In this document: piece by piece, positions 13,680 through 20,970 of the stretch
Position numbering within the stretch: position 1 is the first letter of the stretch
How the letters are laid out: each line of letters starts with the position of its first letter
Source: Candidatus Dojkabacteria bacterium
GTDB lineage: Bacteria > Patescibacteriota > Dojkabacteria > J137
Length of the DNA stretch: 24,066 nucleotides
Reading direction: 5' to 3'
Assembly (NCBI GenBank): GCA_003694175.1
Contig: RFKV01000059.1
Location: 1-24,066 of the forward strand
Made by a program: the position numbers and the translations under genes
Notes under the pieces: model-generated
The model's database searches: none
Seen by the model: the letters and a program-made list of their open reading frames with translations, nothing else
What the model was told of the DNA's origin: nothing

Positions 13680-16469
13680 TTAAGAGGGTGTGGATGGAGT
13701 TTGTTGAGGTGGTTGGCTGACATGTCCAATTTCGTAATAGTTTGGAGATAAGTAGATCTGACTCATGAATTCCATGCTGGATTCTATTATGCCTTTTTCA
13801 TCAATCTGCAAAGCAAATTTTATTTGTGTTGAAGTTAGGGGGATGTTGAGGTTACTCATTAAGCTATCGTTGACAATTACTTTTTCTTTGTTAGCATTGT
13901 TGAATCCATCGAAGAGTTGTATAGCACCATCTAAAGCGAAAACTTTAACTGTTGATTTTGAGATTTTCGGGCCAATTTTCGTTGGTTTTTCTATAACTAT
14001 TTCAAGAATTTCATGAAGTGTCGGTTGCCCTTGGGTTGTAAATTTCAAAGACAGTTGTTTATTTAACTTTTTGTAAGTTGTATTCATTTTTGTTCCGCTT
14101 GCATTGATTATTGTTTCAGTGTAAACAATATTATCTTCACTTATTTTTATCTGATCATCATTTGTGATATATCTAAAAATTATTTCGCCTATTTCGTAAC
14201 CTTTTCTATTACTCGAACTACTCGAGCCTGTTATGCTGTCGTAAAATGTTTGTCCCAATCCACTGGGAGAAATAGGTAGACCTCTAAAGTACTCTATGTT
14301 AAGTTGAAAAGAGTTTCCATCAGTTTTTAACAAGTTTGATGATGTTGAGTTATAACTCCAGCTAAAATCTACTTTACTAGTATCCAGCCCGGGTGTAATC
14401 CCGTATTTTTTCTGTGCCTCTTCATATATTGAGTTCATCTGCTTTTTGTAGTAAGCCATGCTTTTGAACGCCTTATTTCTTTCGGCACTTGATGAATTTG
14501 GGTCTGAATAGGTCATGTAGGCTTGTCTGTATGCTTCATTCGCAGCAGTATATTTTTGATCGTATTCTTGTTTTTTTGCGTACAGCAAAGTTCCTCTATC
14601 ATATTGAGAAAGTCCTATGTCAGTTTCTTTTTTGATTTGTCTATCTTCCGAAAGCTTACTGAAACTGGGCAAGTTTTTTGCAAAGCTGATTGCTTTTTGC
14701 GGTAACTTACTAACGTAACCTGCAGCTATTAGTGAACTACCAAGACCACCTCTAAACTCATTTAGTGCATCTTTAGCGATTGGTGGCAAAGAGAATGGCT
14801 GGATACTAAGCTGATCGTCAATTTTTTTTAGAGCGTTCGGTATGGAGAAATAAATCATTAAACCAATTAAGGTGAATATTAAACTATTTATACCGGCTCC
14901 ACCCGCTCTGGAAGCTAAATCAGCAAGCCAAAACTCTAGTCCAGTTAGTGGTGGAACATACGTTGAAAATGTAACATCTGGAAATTGAGCTTGAAATGAG
15001 GCGCTGGTAAATAACAATGTTAACAAAAACATTGCATAAGTTACAATGTAGTGCAAACTAGCAGACAACATTGTTTTAAGAAATGATTCAACATTCTTTG
15101 TCCCAGTGCCTGGAAAAGCAACCGTAACAAACACAAAAGGAGACAAAATTGGAAACAGTACCAGTGTTATGTACTTTTTTAACAAAATCCAAAGTATCTT
15201 CAGTCCAATCCAAATAGTTGCCAGACCAATCACCAAGTTTATTAAGTTACCAAACCAAGCATTTTCGTTCGGACTGTTTCCATTAGCTCCAAAAAACTTA
15301 AGTATTGATCCTATAAAATCGTACAAACCGACAAAAAATGCTCCAAGTCCTCCTGACGAATTCAGTGCATCTCTGAAATCTGAAATAAAATTGGTAACCG
15401 GTTTTGTTACGTCTATTCTTTCTCTTACATTGAAAATATTCATTCTCGGATCATCTGCATAGAGTCCTCTGTTTTCGCAATTTTTAGCATCTGTTGCAGT
15501 GGGAATTGAGAAAAATGATCCACATGGATTGAGAGAATTTACCGTTTTTACTTTATTTTCGTCCAAAGACTCCAAAAATACTTGCTGTCCAGGAGATCCC
15601 CTTCCAATTAGTAAAGAATGCACTGCGTTTGTGCCAACAGTTATAAAATCAATAAACAGTGCTGAAATTGAATAACTTAAAGGCACTAGTATCAAGGCTA
15701 AAGCTATTGAAGGAATTGCACTCTGGAGAGTAATCTTTGTTTTTGGGCCGATTCTATCTCCTAGTATTATCGCGAAGGCAACTATTAAGATTATAACTAT
15801 TAAAAACCCAAAAACAAAACTCACTGCCCAACCCCAAAATGATTGAATTGGCTTAAGTAAATCCTCACCTCTTCCTGGATAGTATAGATATGGATCTTTT
15901 TGTTGTTGTGCAGATACTAAACCAAGATTTCTTAAAGCATAGACCTGTTGATTAATAAATTCTATTGCGCTTGCCGGTCTTTGTTCTAGTAGAGCCGTAG
16001 TTAAGTTGTTTGTAATAGAAATAATCCCTGAACCATTTAAAAGACTTTGATTTATATAAGAAATAACTTTCTGTCTTGTGACAAAACTTGAATCACCATT
16101 TGACTTTGAGGCAGCCTCTATACATGCTACCTTAGAATAAGTGGCATCATCGTTGAGTACTAACTTAAATACAGTATCCTGTAAAGCCCCACAGACACCT
16201 GACAATGTGGTAATATCCTCTCCTACGCACTGCCTCCTAATACTACACGTAGCGTTAGAAGAAGCAGTCTCTGACACTATTTTCCCCGCTTCAGTATCAG
16301 TATTAGAGTTTGCATGCACTCTGAATTCATGGAAGACAAAATTGGAAAAACTCAGGTGAGGAAAAATCGAAAAAAAGTTAGCAAGCAGAACGGCAAAGAA
16401 AAACAACCTTATCTTGTTGTTCTTGTTATTCATTGTTTTCAATAATGCACCAACACTATATGTCTTCAT
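13680..16469 (-). CDS. VirB6/TrbL-like polytopic membrane protein
   Basis: A 929-residue membrane protein resembling VirB6/TrbL type IV secretion channel proteins, of a kind common in Patescibacteria. Residues 20-41 form a signal or first membrane helix. An exported domain of about 150 residues follows, with cysteines at 75, 81, 93 and 116 that could form disulfides. Membrane helices are at about 212-237 (FVFGFLIVIILIVAFAIILG), 250-277 (the AIPSIALALILVPLSYSISA signature that drives the call), 405-431, 433-455, 467-490 and 525-545. Between them lies an exported loop with C316 and C331. The C-terminal 380 residues are soluble: first a charged helical part (about 605-690), then a beta-rich part, ending in a Pro/Gln/Ser tail. 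No VirB4, VirD4 or pilin gene is present here, so the remainder of any secretion system must be elsewhere. ATG 16433 is an alternative start (M13). Confidence 0.8.
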   Translation of the reverse strand: MKTYSVGALLKTMNNKNNKIRLFFFAVLLANFFSIFPHLSFSNFVFHEFRVHANSNTDTEAGKIVSETASSNATCSIRRQCVGEDITTLSGVCGALQDTVFKLVLNDDATYSKVACIEAASKSNGDSSFVTRQKVISYINQSLLNGSGIISITNNLTTALLEQRPASAIEFINQQVYALRNLGLVSAQQQKDPYLYYPGRGEDLLKPIQSFWGWAVSFVFGFLIVIILIVAFAIILGDRIGPKTKITLQSAIPSIALALILVPLSYSISALFIDFITVGTNAVHSLLIGRGSPGQQVFLESLDENKVKTVNSLNPCGSFFSIPTATDAKNCENRGLYADDPRMNIFNVRERIDVTKPVTNFISDFRDALNSSGGLGAFFVGLYDFIGSILKFFGANGNSPNENAWFGNLINLVIGLATIWIGLKILWILLKKYITLVLFPILSPFVFVTVAFPGTGTKNVESFLKTMLSASLHYIVTYAMFLLTLLFTSASFQAQFPDVTFSTYVPPLTGLEFWLADLASRAGGAGINSLIFTLIGLMIYFSIPNALKKIDDQLSIQPFSLPPIAKDALNEFRGGLGSSLIAAGYVSKLPQKAISFAKNLPSFSKLSEDRQIKKETDIGLSQYDRGTLLYAKKQEYDQKYTAANEAYRQAYMTYSDPNSSSAERNKAFKSMAYYKKQMNSIYEEAQKKYGITPGLDTSKVDFSWSYNSTSSNLLKTDGNSFQLNIEYFRGLPISPSGLGQTFYDSITGSSSSSNRKGYEIGEIIFRYITNDDQIKISEDNIVYTETIINASGTKMNTTYKKLNKQLSLKFTTQGQPTLHEILEIVIEKPTKIGPKISKSTVKVFALDGAIQLFDGFNNANKEKVIVNDSLMSNLNIPLTSTQIKFALQIDEKGIIESSMEFMSQIYLSPNYYEIGHVSQPPQQTPSTPS

Positions 16470-16507
16470 TGTTATTAATTTTGCCTAGTTTTGAACAATT
16501 TTTCTCT

Positions 16508-16525
16508 GTATTTCTTCTGAAATAC
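16508..16525. repeat. Inverted repeat in the divergent intergenic region
   Basis: GTATTTC (16508-16514), TTCT, GAAATAC (16519-16525): perfect 7-bp arms. It shares ATAC with the next inverted repeat (16522-16536). It lies between the starts of the VirB6-like gene (minus) and the small membrane protein gene (plus), where an operator would be expected. Confidence 0.6.
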
Positions 16526-16536
16526 TTCCAAAGTAT
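16522..16536. repeat. Second, overlapping inverted repeat abutting the start codon at 16537
   Basis: ATACTT (16522-16527), CCA, AAGTAT (16531-16536): perfect 6-bp arms directly before the ATG. Together with the preceding repeat it gives three alternating half-sites (GTAT, ATAC, GTAT). Confidence 0.55.
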
Positions 16537-17385
16537 ATGTGTATGGTAACATTAAGTCAACTTTTAAAATTATTGAATTTATTTTATGAATATCAAATGG
16601 AAAAGTTAAGAGTAACCACTAGAAAAATAATTTATTCTGTTTTTGGACTTGTAACGTCAGTAATTTTTTTAGATTTGGTGCTTGGGATTTTTGAGGCATC
16701 AAAAGATAACTACCTGGTTCGGTTAATAAATGTTTTGTCTTCATTTTTTGTTTCACCCTTTTCTGGCACGGTTTCAGTCAATTCACTGAATATTCTGCTT
16801 GATGACAGGTTTAACCCAGATTATGTTATAGCTATGCTAGCTTATATGTTTGGAGCTTTAGTTTTAGGTGAGTTTGTAACAGCATTCATGTATGAAAAAC
16901 TTAGAGATGTGATTCAGAATTTTGTTGATGCATTATTTAAACTTGTTTCTTTCTTGTTGTTTACTAGAATAGGTATAGACTTTTTTGGCAGTCAGGTAAA
17001 TTCTATATCACCGATCATCGTTCAGATAATTTGGTATCTGACAAATTGGAGCACAGGGTTAGTTCCGAGTGTGGTTTTCCTGGGTTTGTTAATAAATTTA
17101 AGTTCTGCACTCTGGTTGTTGATAATTGTGGTAATAGATTCTCAGTTTGAAAAAATACTAGACGCATTTTTTAATGCAATTAACCTCGGAGATCCTAAAA
17201 TCAACGTAGTTAAGCCAATAATTAAGATTACAAGAAAAATTGTGTATTTAGTTAATCCTGGAAGAGTAATTAACATTAAGCTTCCTGGTAGAAGAAAGGA
17301 GATAGTGATTATAAATAAGCCGGAAACGTACAATTCAAAGACATTCAAAAAGGTCAACCAAGAGTTTATATCAAACAACGATTAG
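16537..17385 (+). CDS. Polytopic membrane protein of unknown function
   Basis: This 282-residue protein is not recognised. It has a short amphipathic N-terminus, then about five hydrophobic segments: residues 30-50 (IIYSVFGLVTSVIFLDLVLGIF), 64-75 (weak), 95-115 (VIAMLAYMFGALVLGEFVTAF), 130-150 (ALFKLVSFLLFTRIGIDFFG) and 163-205 (two helices, ending LLIIVVID). A basic, cytoplasm-like C-terminal tail of about 70 residues (KPIIKITRKIVYLVNPG, LPGRRKEIVI) follows. It is divergent from the VirB6-like gene and may be co-regulated with it, but nothing ties the functions. Internal ATGs at 16543 and 16597 (MEKLRVTT) are alternative starts; 16597 gives the more conventional N-terminus, and the true start is undecided because no Shine-Dalgarno stands out. 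The stop overlaps the uvrC stop region by four bases. Confidence 0.78.
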   Translation: MCMVTLSQLLKLLNLFYEYQMEKLRVTTRKIIYSVFGLVTSVIFLDLVLGIFEASKDNYLVRLINVLSSFFVSPFSGTVSVNSLNILLDDRFNPDYVIAMLAYMFGALVLGEFVTAFMYEKLRDVIQNFVDALFKLVSFLLFTRIGIDFFGSQVNSISPIIVQIIWYLTNWSTGLVPSVVFLGLLINLSSALWLLIIVVIDSQFEKILDAFFNAINLGDPKINVVKPIIKITRKIVYLVNPGRVINIKLPGRRKEIVIINKPETYNSKTFKKVNQEFISNND

Positions 17386-18839
17386 TCTAGGTTCTGCTCA
17401 AGTATCATTTTTTTTGTTCTTAATTTTCTATGAAAAGTAATACCAAACCTATGAGCTTCATCCCTAATTCTTTGTATTAGCAGAATTGCACTTGACTTTT
17501 TGTTCATTGAAATTTTTTCAAATTCTGGTTCAAACTCATTTATTTTTGGTCTGAACTGATGAGTAATCTTATAAACTTCCTCATTTTTTTTCGCTATACC
17601 AATTATTGGAATATTTTCAAAGCCCATATACCTTAGGATTTTGTAGGCACTACTTAACTGTCCTTTACCCCCATCTACCACTATCAGATCTGGCGGTTGT
17701 GAAAGGCTTATGTCTTTGTCTTTTTTAGTTTCCTTTATATGTTTTAGTCTTCTTTCCAGCATTTCTTGCATCATTGCATAATCGTTTGGCGTATCGAAAT
17801 TTCGGATTTTGAATCTTCTGTAAAGTTCTGGTTTAAGTTCTCCATTTATCATTACAGTCATTGCCCCTACCGGGTTTGTTCCCTGTATGTTACTAATGTC
17901 ATAACATTCAATTTTAAAGTTAGCTTTCAAAAAAAGTTTTTCCTTTGGAAAGTCTAGTTTTTCAATTAAATCTTTCAGCGCTGATTGTTTTTCACTTTTT
18001 TGAATTTCTGCTATTGATATATCATCTACTTCAGAGTTGACTTTGATGTGCGCGGTTATATATCTAATCTCCTCAATTTTTTTCTTCCATATATTTGCGT
18101 TCTCAAAATCAAGGGACTTCGCGCACTTAAACATTTCTTTTTCGTACTCCTTGATAATTTCATTTTTCTCTCCCCTAAAGAACTTTTTTATTTTGTTTAT
18201 TGAAGCGTTGTAATCTTTGCTATTTTGAAGAGAAGCACATGGGGCCTTACACAATCCTAAATGGAAATACAAGCAAGGTTTTTTGTCAGAAGATTCAACT
18301 ATTGTCGGATTACTTGAAATCTCCACCATTTTCCTGTTACATGTCGCATAAGGAAATAGTTTTCTTAGCTTTTTAAGTATGTTTCTAAGTGGCAGTTGGG
18401 ATGGAAATGGTCCAAACAACTCTCCTTTTATGTGATTTTTTTTTGCTGAGTCTCTAATTATTCTTATCCTTGGGAAGTCATTAACTTTTGGTACTTTGTC
18501 TTCGATCAATATCCAGCTGTAGTTTTTATCATCCCTCATTAGTATGTTGTACTTAGTTTTGTATTTTTTTATCAAGTTGTTTTCAAGAATTATTGCTTCT
18601 ACTTCGCTATCAACTACTATGAACTCAACGTCTTCTGTTTGCTCTATCATTTGTTGCTTTCGCTTTTCAAGGTCGTTGAAACTTGCGAAGTAGCTTTTAA
18701 TCCTGTTGTATAAATTTTTTGCCTTACCAACATAAAGTACCTTTCCCTCAGCATTTTTGAACAAATAGCAGCCCGGACTTTTTGGTGCTGATCTGACTTT
18801 TTCTTGAAACTGTTTACTTTTTGTTTCTAGTATTTTCAT
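17382..18839 (-). CDS. uvrC: UvrABC excinuclease subunit C, shortened form
   Basis: UvrC makes the two incisions around DNA damage after UvrA/UvrB loading. The 485 residues contain the GIY-YIG nuclease (GCYLF at 23-27, YVGKAKNLYNRI at 36-47, E81), which makes the 3' cut. A cysteine cluster follows (C167, C189, C197, C201; the last three in CLYFHLGLCKAPC, a conserved UvrC feature). Next is a UVR motif for UvrB contact (DFENANIWKKKIEEI, about 244-258). The RNase H-like nuclease (5' cut) has D314 in ECYDIS, D389 in VVDGGKG and H463 in RDEAHRF. Two parts found in typical 590-610-residue UvrC proteins are absent: about 80 residues between the UVR motif and the RNase H-like domain, and the C-terminal tandem helix-hairpin-helix DNA-binding domain, since the protein stops soon after FHRKLR. 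All catalytic residues remain, so it is probably functional. Confidence 0.95.
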   Translation of the reverse strand: MKILETKSKQFQEKVRSAPKSPGCYLFKNAEGKVLYVGKAKNLYNRIKSYFASFNDLEKRKQQMIEQTEDVEFIVVDSEVEAIILENNLIKKYKTKYNILMRDDKNYSWILIEDKVPKVNDFPRIRIIRDSAKKNHIKGELFGPFPSQLPLRNILKKLRKLFPYATCNRKMVEISSNPTIVESSDKKPCLYFHLGLCKAPCASLQNSKDYNASINKIKKFFRGEKNEIIKEYEKEMFKCAKSLDFENANIWKKKIEEIRYITAHIKVNSEVDDISIAEIQKSEKQSALKDLIEKLDFPKEKLFLKANFKIECYDISNIQGTNPVGAMTVMINGELKPELYRRFKIRNFDTPNDYAMMQEMLERRLKHIKETKKDKDISLSQPPDLIVVDGGKGQLSSAYKILRYMGFENIPIIGIAKKNEEVYKITHQFRPKINEFEPEFEKISMNKKSSAILLIQRIRDEAHRFGITFHRKLRTKKMILEQNLD

Positions 18840-18867
18840 AAATTGAAGTATCGTAATAATAAATAGT

Positions 18868-18896
18868 TTGATTAGTAAGTAGATTACATGTAAAAT
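18868..18896 (+). promoter_or_regulatory. Predicted sigma70-type promoter for the permease-HAD operon
   Basis: TTGATT (18868-18873), a 17-base spacer and TAAAAT (18891-18896). Transcription would start near 18903, about 25 bases before ATG 18928 but only about four before the alternative TTG at 18907. A perfect 10-base palindrome TTACATGTAA (18884-18893) overlaps the -10 and could be an operator. Confidence 0.6.
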
Positions 18897-18927
18897 ACAG
18901 AGGTCTTTGGCTAGTTATTACTCTCGG

Positions 18928-20052
18928 ATGAACGTAAACATATCGTTAAGAACCTTTCTAGTGTTTGCCTTTGGCTTTTTTTTAGTTTGGATCCTTTGGA
19001 ACATTTCAGGCATTATATTAACATTTTTTCTCTCTTTCATACTTTTTTCCACATTAAAGCCAATTGTTGATAGATTAGAGGATTTAGGTTGGAAGAGGGG
19101 GGTTGCGATAACCTTTATTTATCTGACTTTTGTGTTTGTTCTGATGTTTGCCTTCTACTTTATTGTTAATCAGACCTTTGTTCAAGCCAAAAATTTCCTA
19201 GTCAATTTGAATTTAAATCAAGAGTATATTATCTCTCAAGTCTCAAGTATTTCTCCAAATTTGGGATCTCAGCTTAGTTTTTTGCTAGAGAATTTACAGG
19301 TTGCTCTTTCAGATCCTTCGTTTTTAAGTTCTTTAAGCTCAAGTGAATATTTAGGTGCGGTAATTTCGTCGTTGAGTATAGTTGGTGGTCAAGGCTTTAG
19401 GTTATTAGGTGGTTTCTTTGGTGGGTTGTTTTCTGTATTTGTTGTTTTGTTTCTTTCGATTTATATGGTTTTGCCTAGAAAAAATTTTTATTTGTCTGTC
19501 CTACGGCTTATACCTAAAAAATTTGAAGAAGCTTTAATACCGATTTTAGAAAAAATTCAGATGGGGCTTGGATCTTGGGTTGTCGGTATGATAGTTCTGA
19601 TGTTGTTCGTTGGGTTGTCGACATATTTAATAATATTGTTACCGTCGTTTTTTATAAGTGATTATAAGTTAGCACAATTAGCTTTTCTGATTGCCTTAAT
19701 AGCGGGAATTTTAGAGGCCGTTCCTAATATAGGACCATTATTGACCTATCTTATAACAATTTTGTTTGCAGTGCTTCTTGGATCGCCTTTTGGAGTATTG
19801 GTTTATATAAGTGTGTCTTTCTTTTTACTTCAACAGGCAGAGGCATTGTTTCTTGTTCCAACTGTAATGAAAAAAGCTATAGATGTTCATCCAATAGTAT
19901 CAATTTTGGCAGTGATAATAGGGTTTGATCTAACAGGTTCACCGATTGGAGCTTTATTGTCCATACCTGTTGCTGGCACTTTACAGATTATAACATTGGA
20001 AGTACTGAAGTATTGGAGATCATTAGATACAAATGAAAGCAGTTATCTTTGA
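18928..20052 (+). CDS. AI-2E family (PerM/YdiK-like) membrane permease
   Basis: This inner-membrane protein of about 374 residues from ATG 18928 belongs to the AI-2E transporter family (PF01594 type). Family members have been linked to autoinducer-2 export or Na+/H+ exchange; the substrate here is unknown. An N-terminal pair of helices (FLVFAFGFFLVWILWNISG and TFFLSFILFSTLKPIVDRL) is followed by a further helix, the less hydrophobic extracytoplasmic stretch with many Ser and Leu, and the conserved C-terminal half: the GILEAVPNIGPLLTYL signature, QQAEALFLVPTVMKKAIDVHP, and GSPIGALLSIPVAGTLQI. Length fits the family (about 340-380). The start is uncertain: TTG 18907 has AGAGG three bases upstream but lies almost at the predicted transcription start, while ATG 18928 has a better leader length. 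The 3' end overlaps the HAD gene by 20 bases, so the pair is an operon. Confidence 0.9.
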   Translation: MNVNISLRTFLVFAFGFFLVWILWNISGIILTFFLSFILFSTLKPIVDRLEDLGWKRGVAITFIYLTFVFVLMFAFYFIVNQTFVQAKNFLVNLNLNQEYIISQVSSISPNLGSQLSFLLENLQVALSDPSFLSSLSSSEYLGAVISSLSIVGGQGFRLLGGFFGGLFSVFVVLFLSIYMVLPRKNFYLSVLRLIPKKFEEALIPILEKIQMGLGSWVVGMIVLMLFVGLSTYLIILLPSFFISDYKLAQLAFLIALIAGILEAVPNIGPLLTYLITILFAVLLGSPFGVLVYISVSFFLLQQAEALFLVPTVMKKAIDVHPIVSILAVIIGFDLTGSPIGALLSIPVAGTLQIITLEVLKYWRSLDTNESSYL

Positions 20053-20743
20053 TTTAGACAACACCCTTTGTGATACTTTAAGTAGTATCCCAAGATCAAT
20101 GAAGGTTTGTTATAAATACCTAAAAAACTTTTTTCCAGATTTAGATTTAGATAAATTTTTAAAGATAGAAGAGGAAATATTTGTTAGACTTACTATAGAA
20201 CAGCGTTTACCTGTGTATAGTTTTAGGGCTTTGTATTGGCATGAAATTTTTCAAGAGTTGGGGCTTGAGGCTGATCCTATACTAATAAAAAATGTAATTC
20301 ATCTCTACGGAGACCAAATGGCAAAAACCGTTGAATTGTTTCCTGGAATAGAAGACCTGTTAACTGAATTAAAGAAAAGAGGACTAAAATTAGCCATCCT
20401 CAGTAATGGTGATTTTTTCACCAAGGCTTCAATGGTTGAGTACCTAAATATAGGTAAGTATTTTGATCTTGTAGTTGCATCGGACATCACTCAAGTTGAT
20501 AAACCTGATCCAAGAGCCTTTTTGTATGTGCTTCAGAAATTAGACGTTAAAGCATATGAATGTCTTTTTGTTGGTGATGAAAGGCAGAACGACATTATGG
20601 GTGCTCAAAATGTAGGCTTAATTCCGGTTTATGTCACATGGCCTGAGAAAAATTTAAATAAAGTCGTAGAAGGTGCCTACAACGTCTCAACGCCTCTACA
20701 GATTCTTGATCTAGTTGAACAGAATTTAACGATAGCAAACTGA
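20033..20743 (+). CDS. HAD-superfamily hydrolase (phosphatase-like)
   Basis: A 236-residue haloacid dehalogenase-like enzyme. Motif I DLDNT gives the nucleophile D7 and general acid D9; motif II is S124-N125 (LAILSNGD); motif III is K157 (QVDKPDP); motif IV is GDERQND (D182, D187). The helical C1 cap between residues about 15 and 95 and the FPGIEDLLTELKKRG stretch place it with YjjG/phosphoglycolate phosphatase-like members, probably a small-molecule or nucleotide phosphatase; its substrate cannot be read from sequence. The ATG lies inside the end of the permease gene (20-base overlap), so it is translated from the same message. No classical terminator follows; a short TTAGG/CCTAA hairpin lies about 70 bases past the stop. 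Confidence 0.92.
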   Translation: MKAVIFDLDNTLCDTLSSIPRSMKVCYKYLKNFFPDLDLDKFLKIEEEIFVRLTIEQRLPVYSFRALYWHEIFQELGLEADPILIKNVIHLYGDQMAKTVELFPGIEDLLTELKKRGLKLAILSNGDFFTKASMVEYLNIGKYFDLVVASDITQVDKPDPRAFLYVLQKLDVKAYECLFVGDERQNDIMGAQNVGLIPVYVTWPEKNLNKVVEGAYNVSTPLQILDLVEQNLTIAN

Positions 20744-20810
20744 TTCGTTTTAATTGCTTCTTAATTGTTTTTACTGTTTTACTATGCACATTATCTTCAC
20801 TTGATCCAGA

Positions 20811-20825
20811 TTAGGTTTAGCCTAA
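20811..20825. repeat. Short hairpin between convergent HAD and nrdJ genes
   Basis: TTAGG (20811-20815) and CCTAA (20821-20825) with a TTTAG loop. It is symmetrical, so it could work on both convergent transcripts, but no U-tract follows. The rest of 20744-20954 shows no gene on the plus strand. Confidence 0.35.
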
Positions 20826-20898
20826 CAACGTAGCAAATAATAGACCGTAAATGCGAACTTACAAAATCATAATTCACTATTCCCACCAAATCGGTTAG

Positions 20899-20970
20899 TC
20901 AATTTTGTTTATCATCGAGATTAAGTTTTTTAGTATCATCTTTAACTAAATCACCTAAACTATCTCGCAT
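20899..20970 (-). CDS. Possible 23-residue small ORF overlapping the nrdJ 3' end
   Basis: In the +1 frame relative to the end of nrdJ, an ATG at 20970 opens a 23-codon frame (starting MRDSLGDLVKDD, ending LDDKQN) closed by TGA. It is preceded by AGGAG with four bases of spacing, the best Shine-Dalgarno-like match I noticed in the window. That match is also forced by the codons of the conserved CVGDKC motif of NrdJ, so it may be coincidence. The peptide is hydrophilic and of unknown function. Confidence 0.25.
   Translation of the reverse strand: MRDSLGDLVKDDTKKLNLDDKQN

Noticed and set aside
17142..17378. Lost helix-hairpin-helix end of UvrC in another frame
   Set aside because: The minus-strand frame here is hydrophobic and is the mirror of the membrane protein gene at 16537-17385; it has no HhH pattern.
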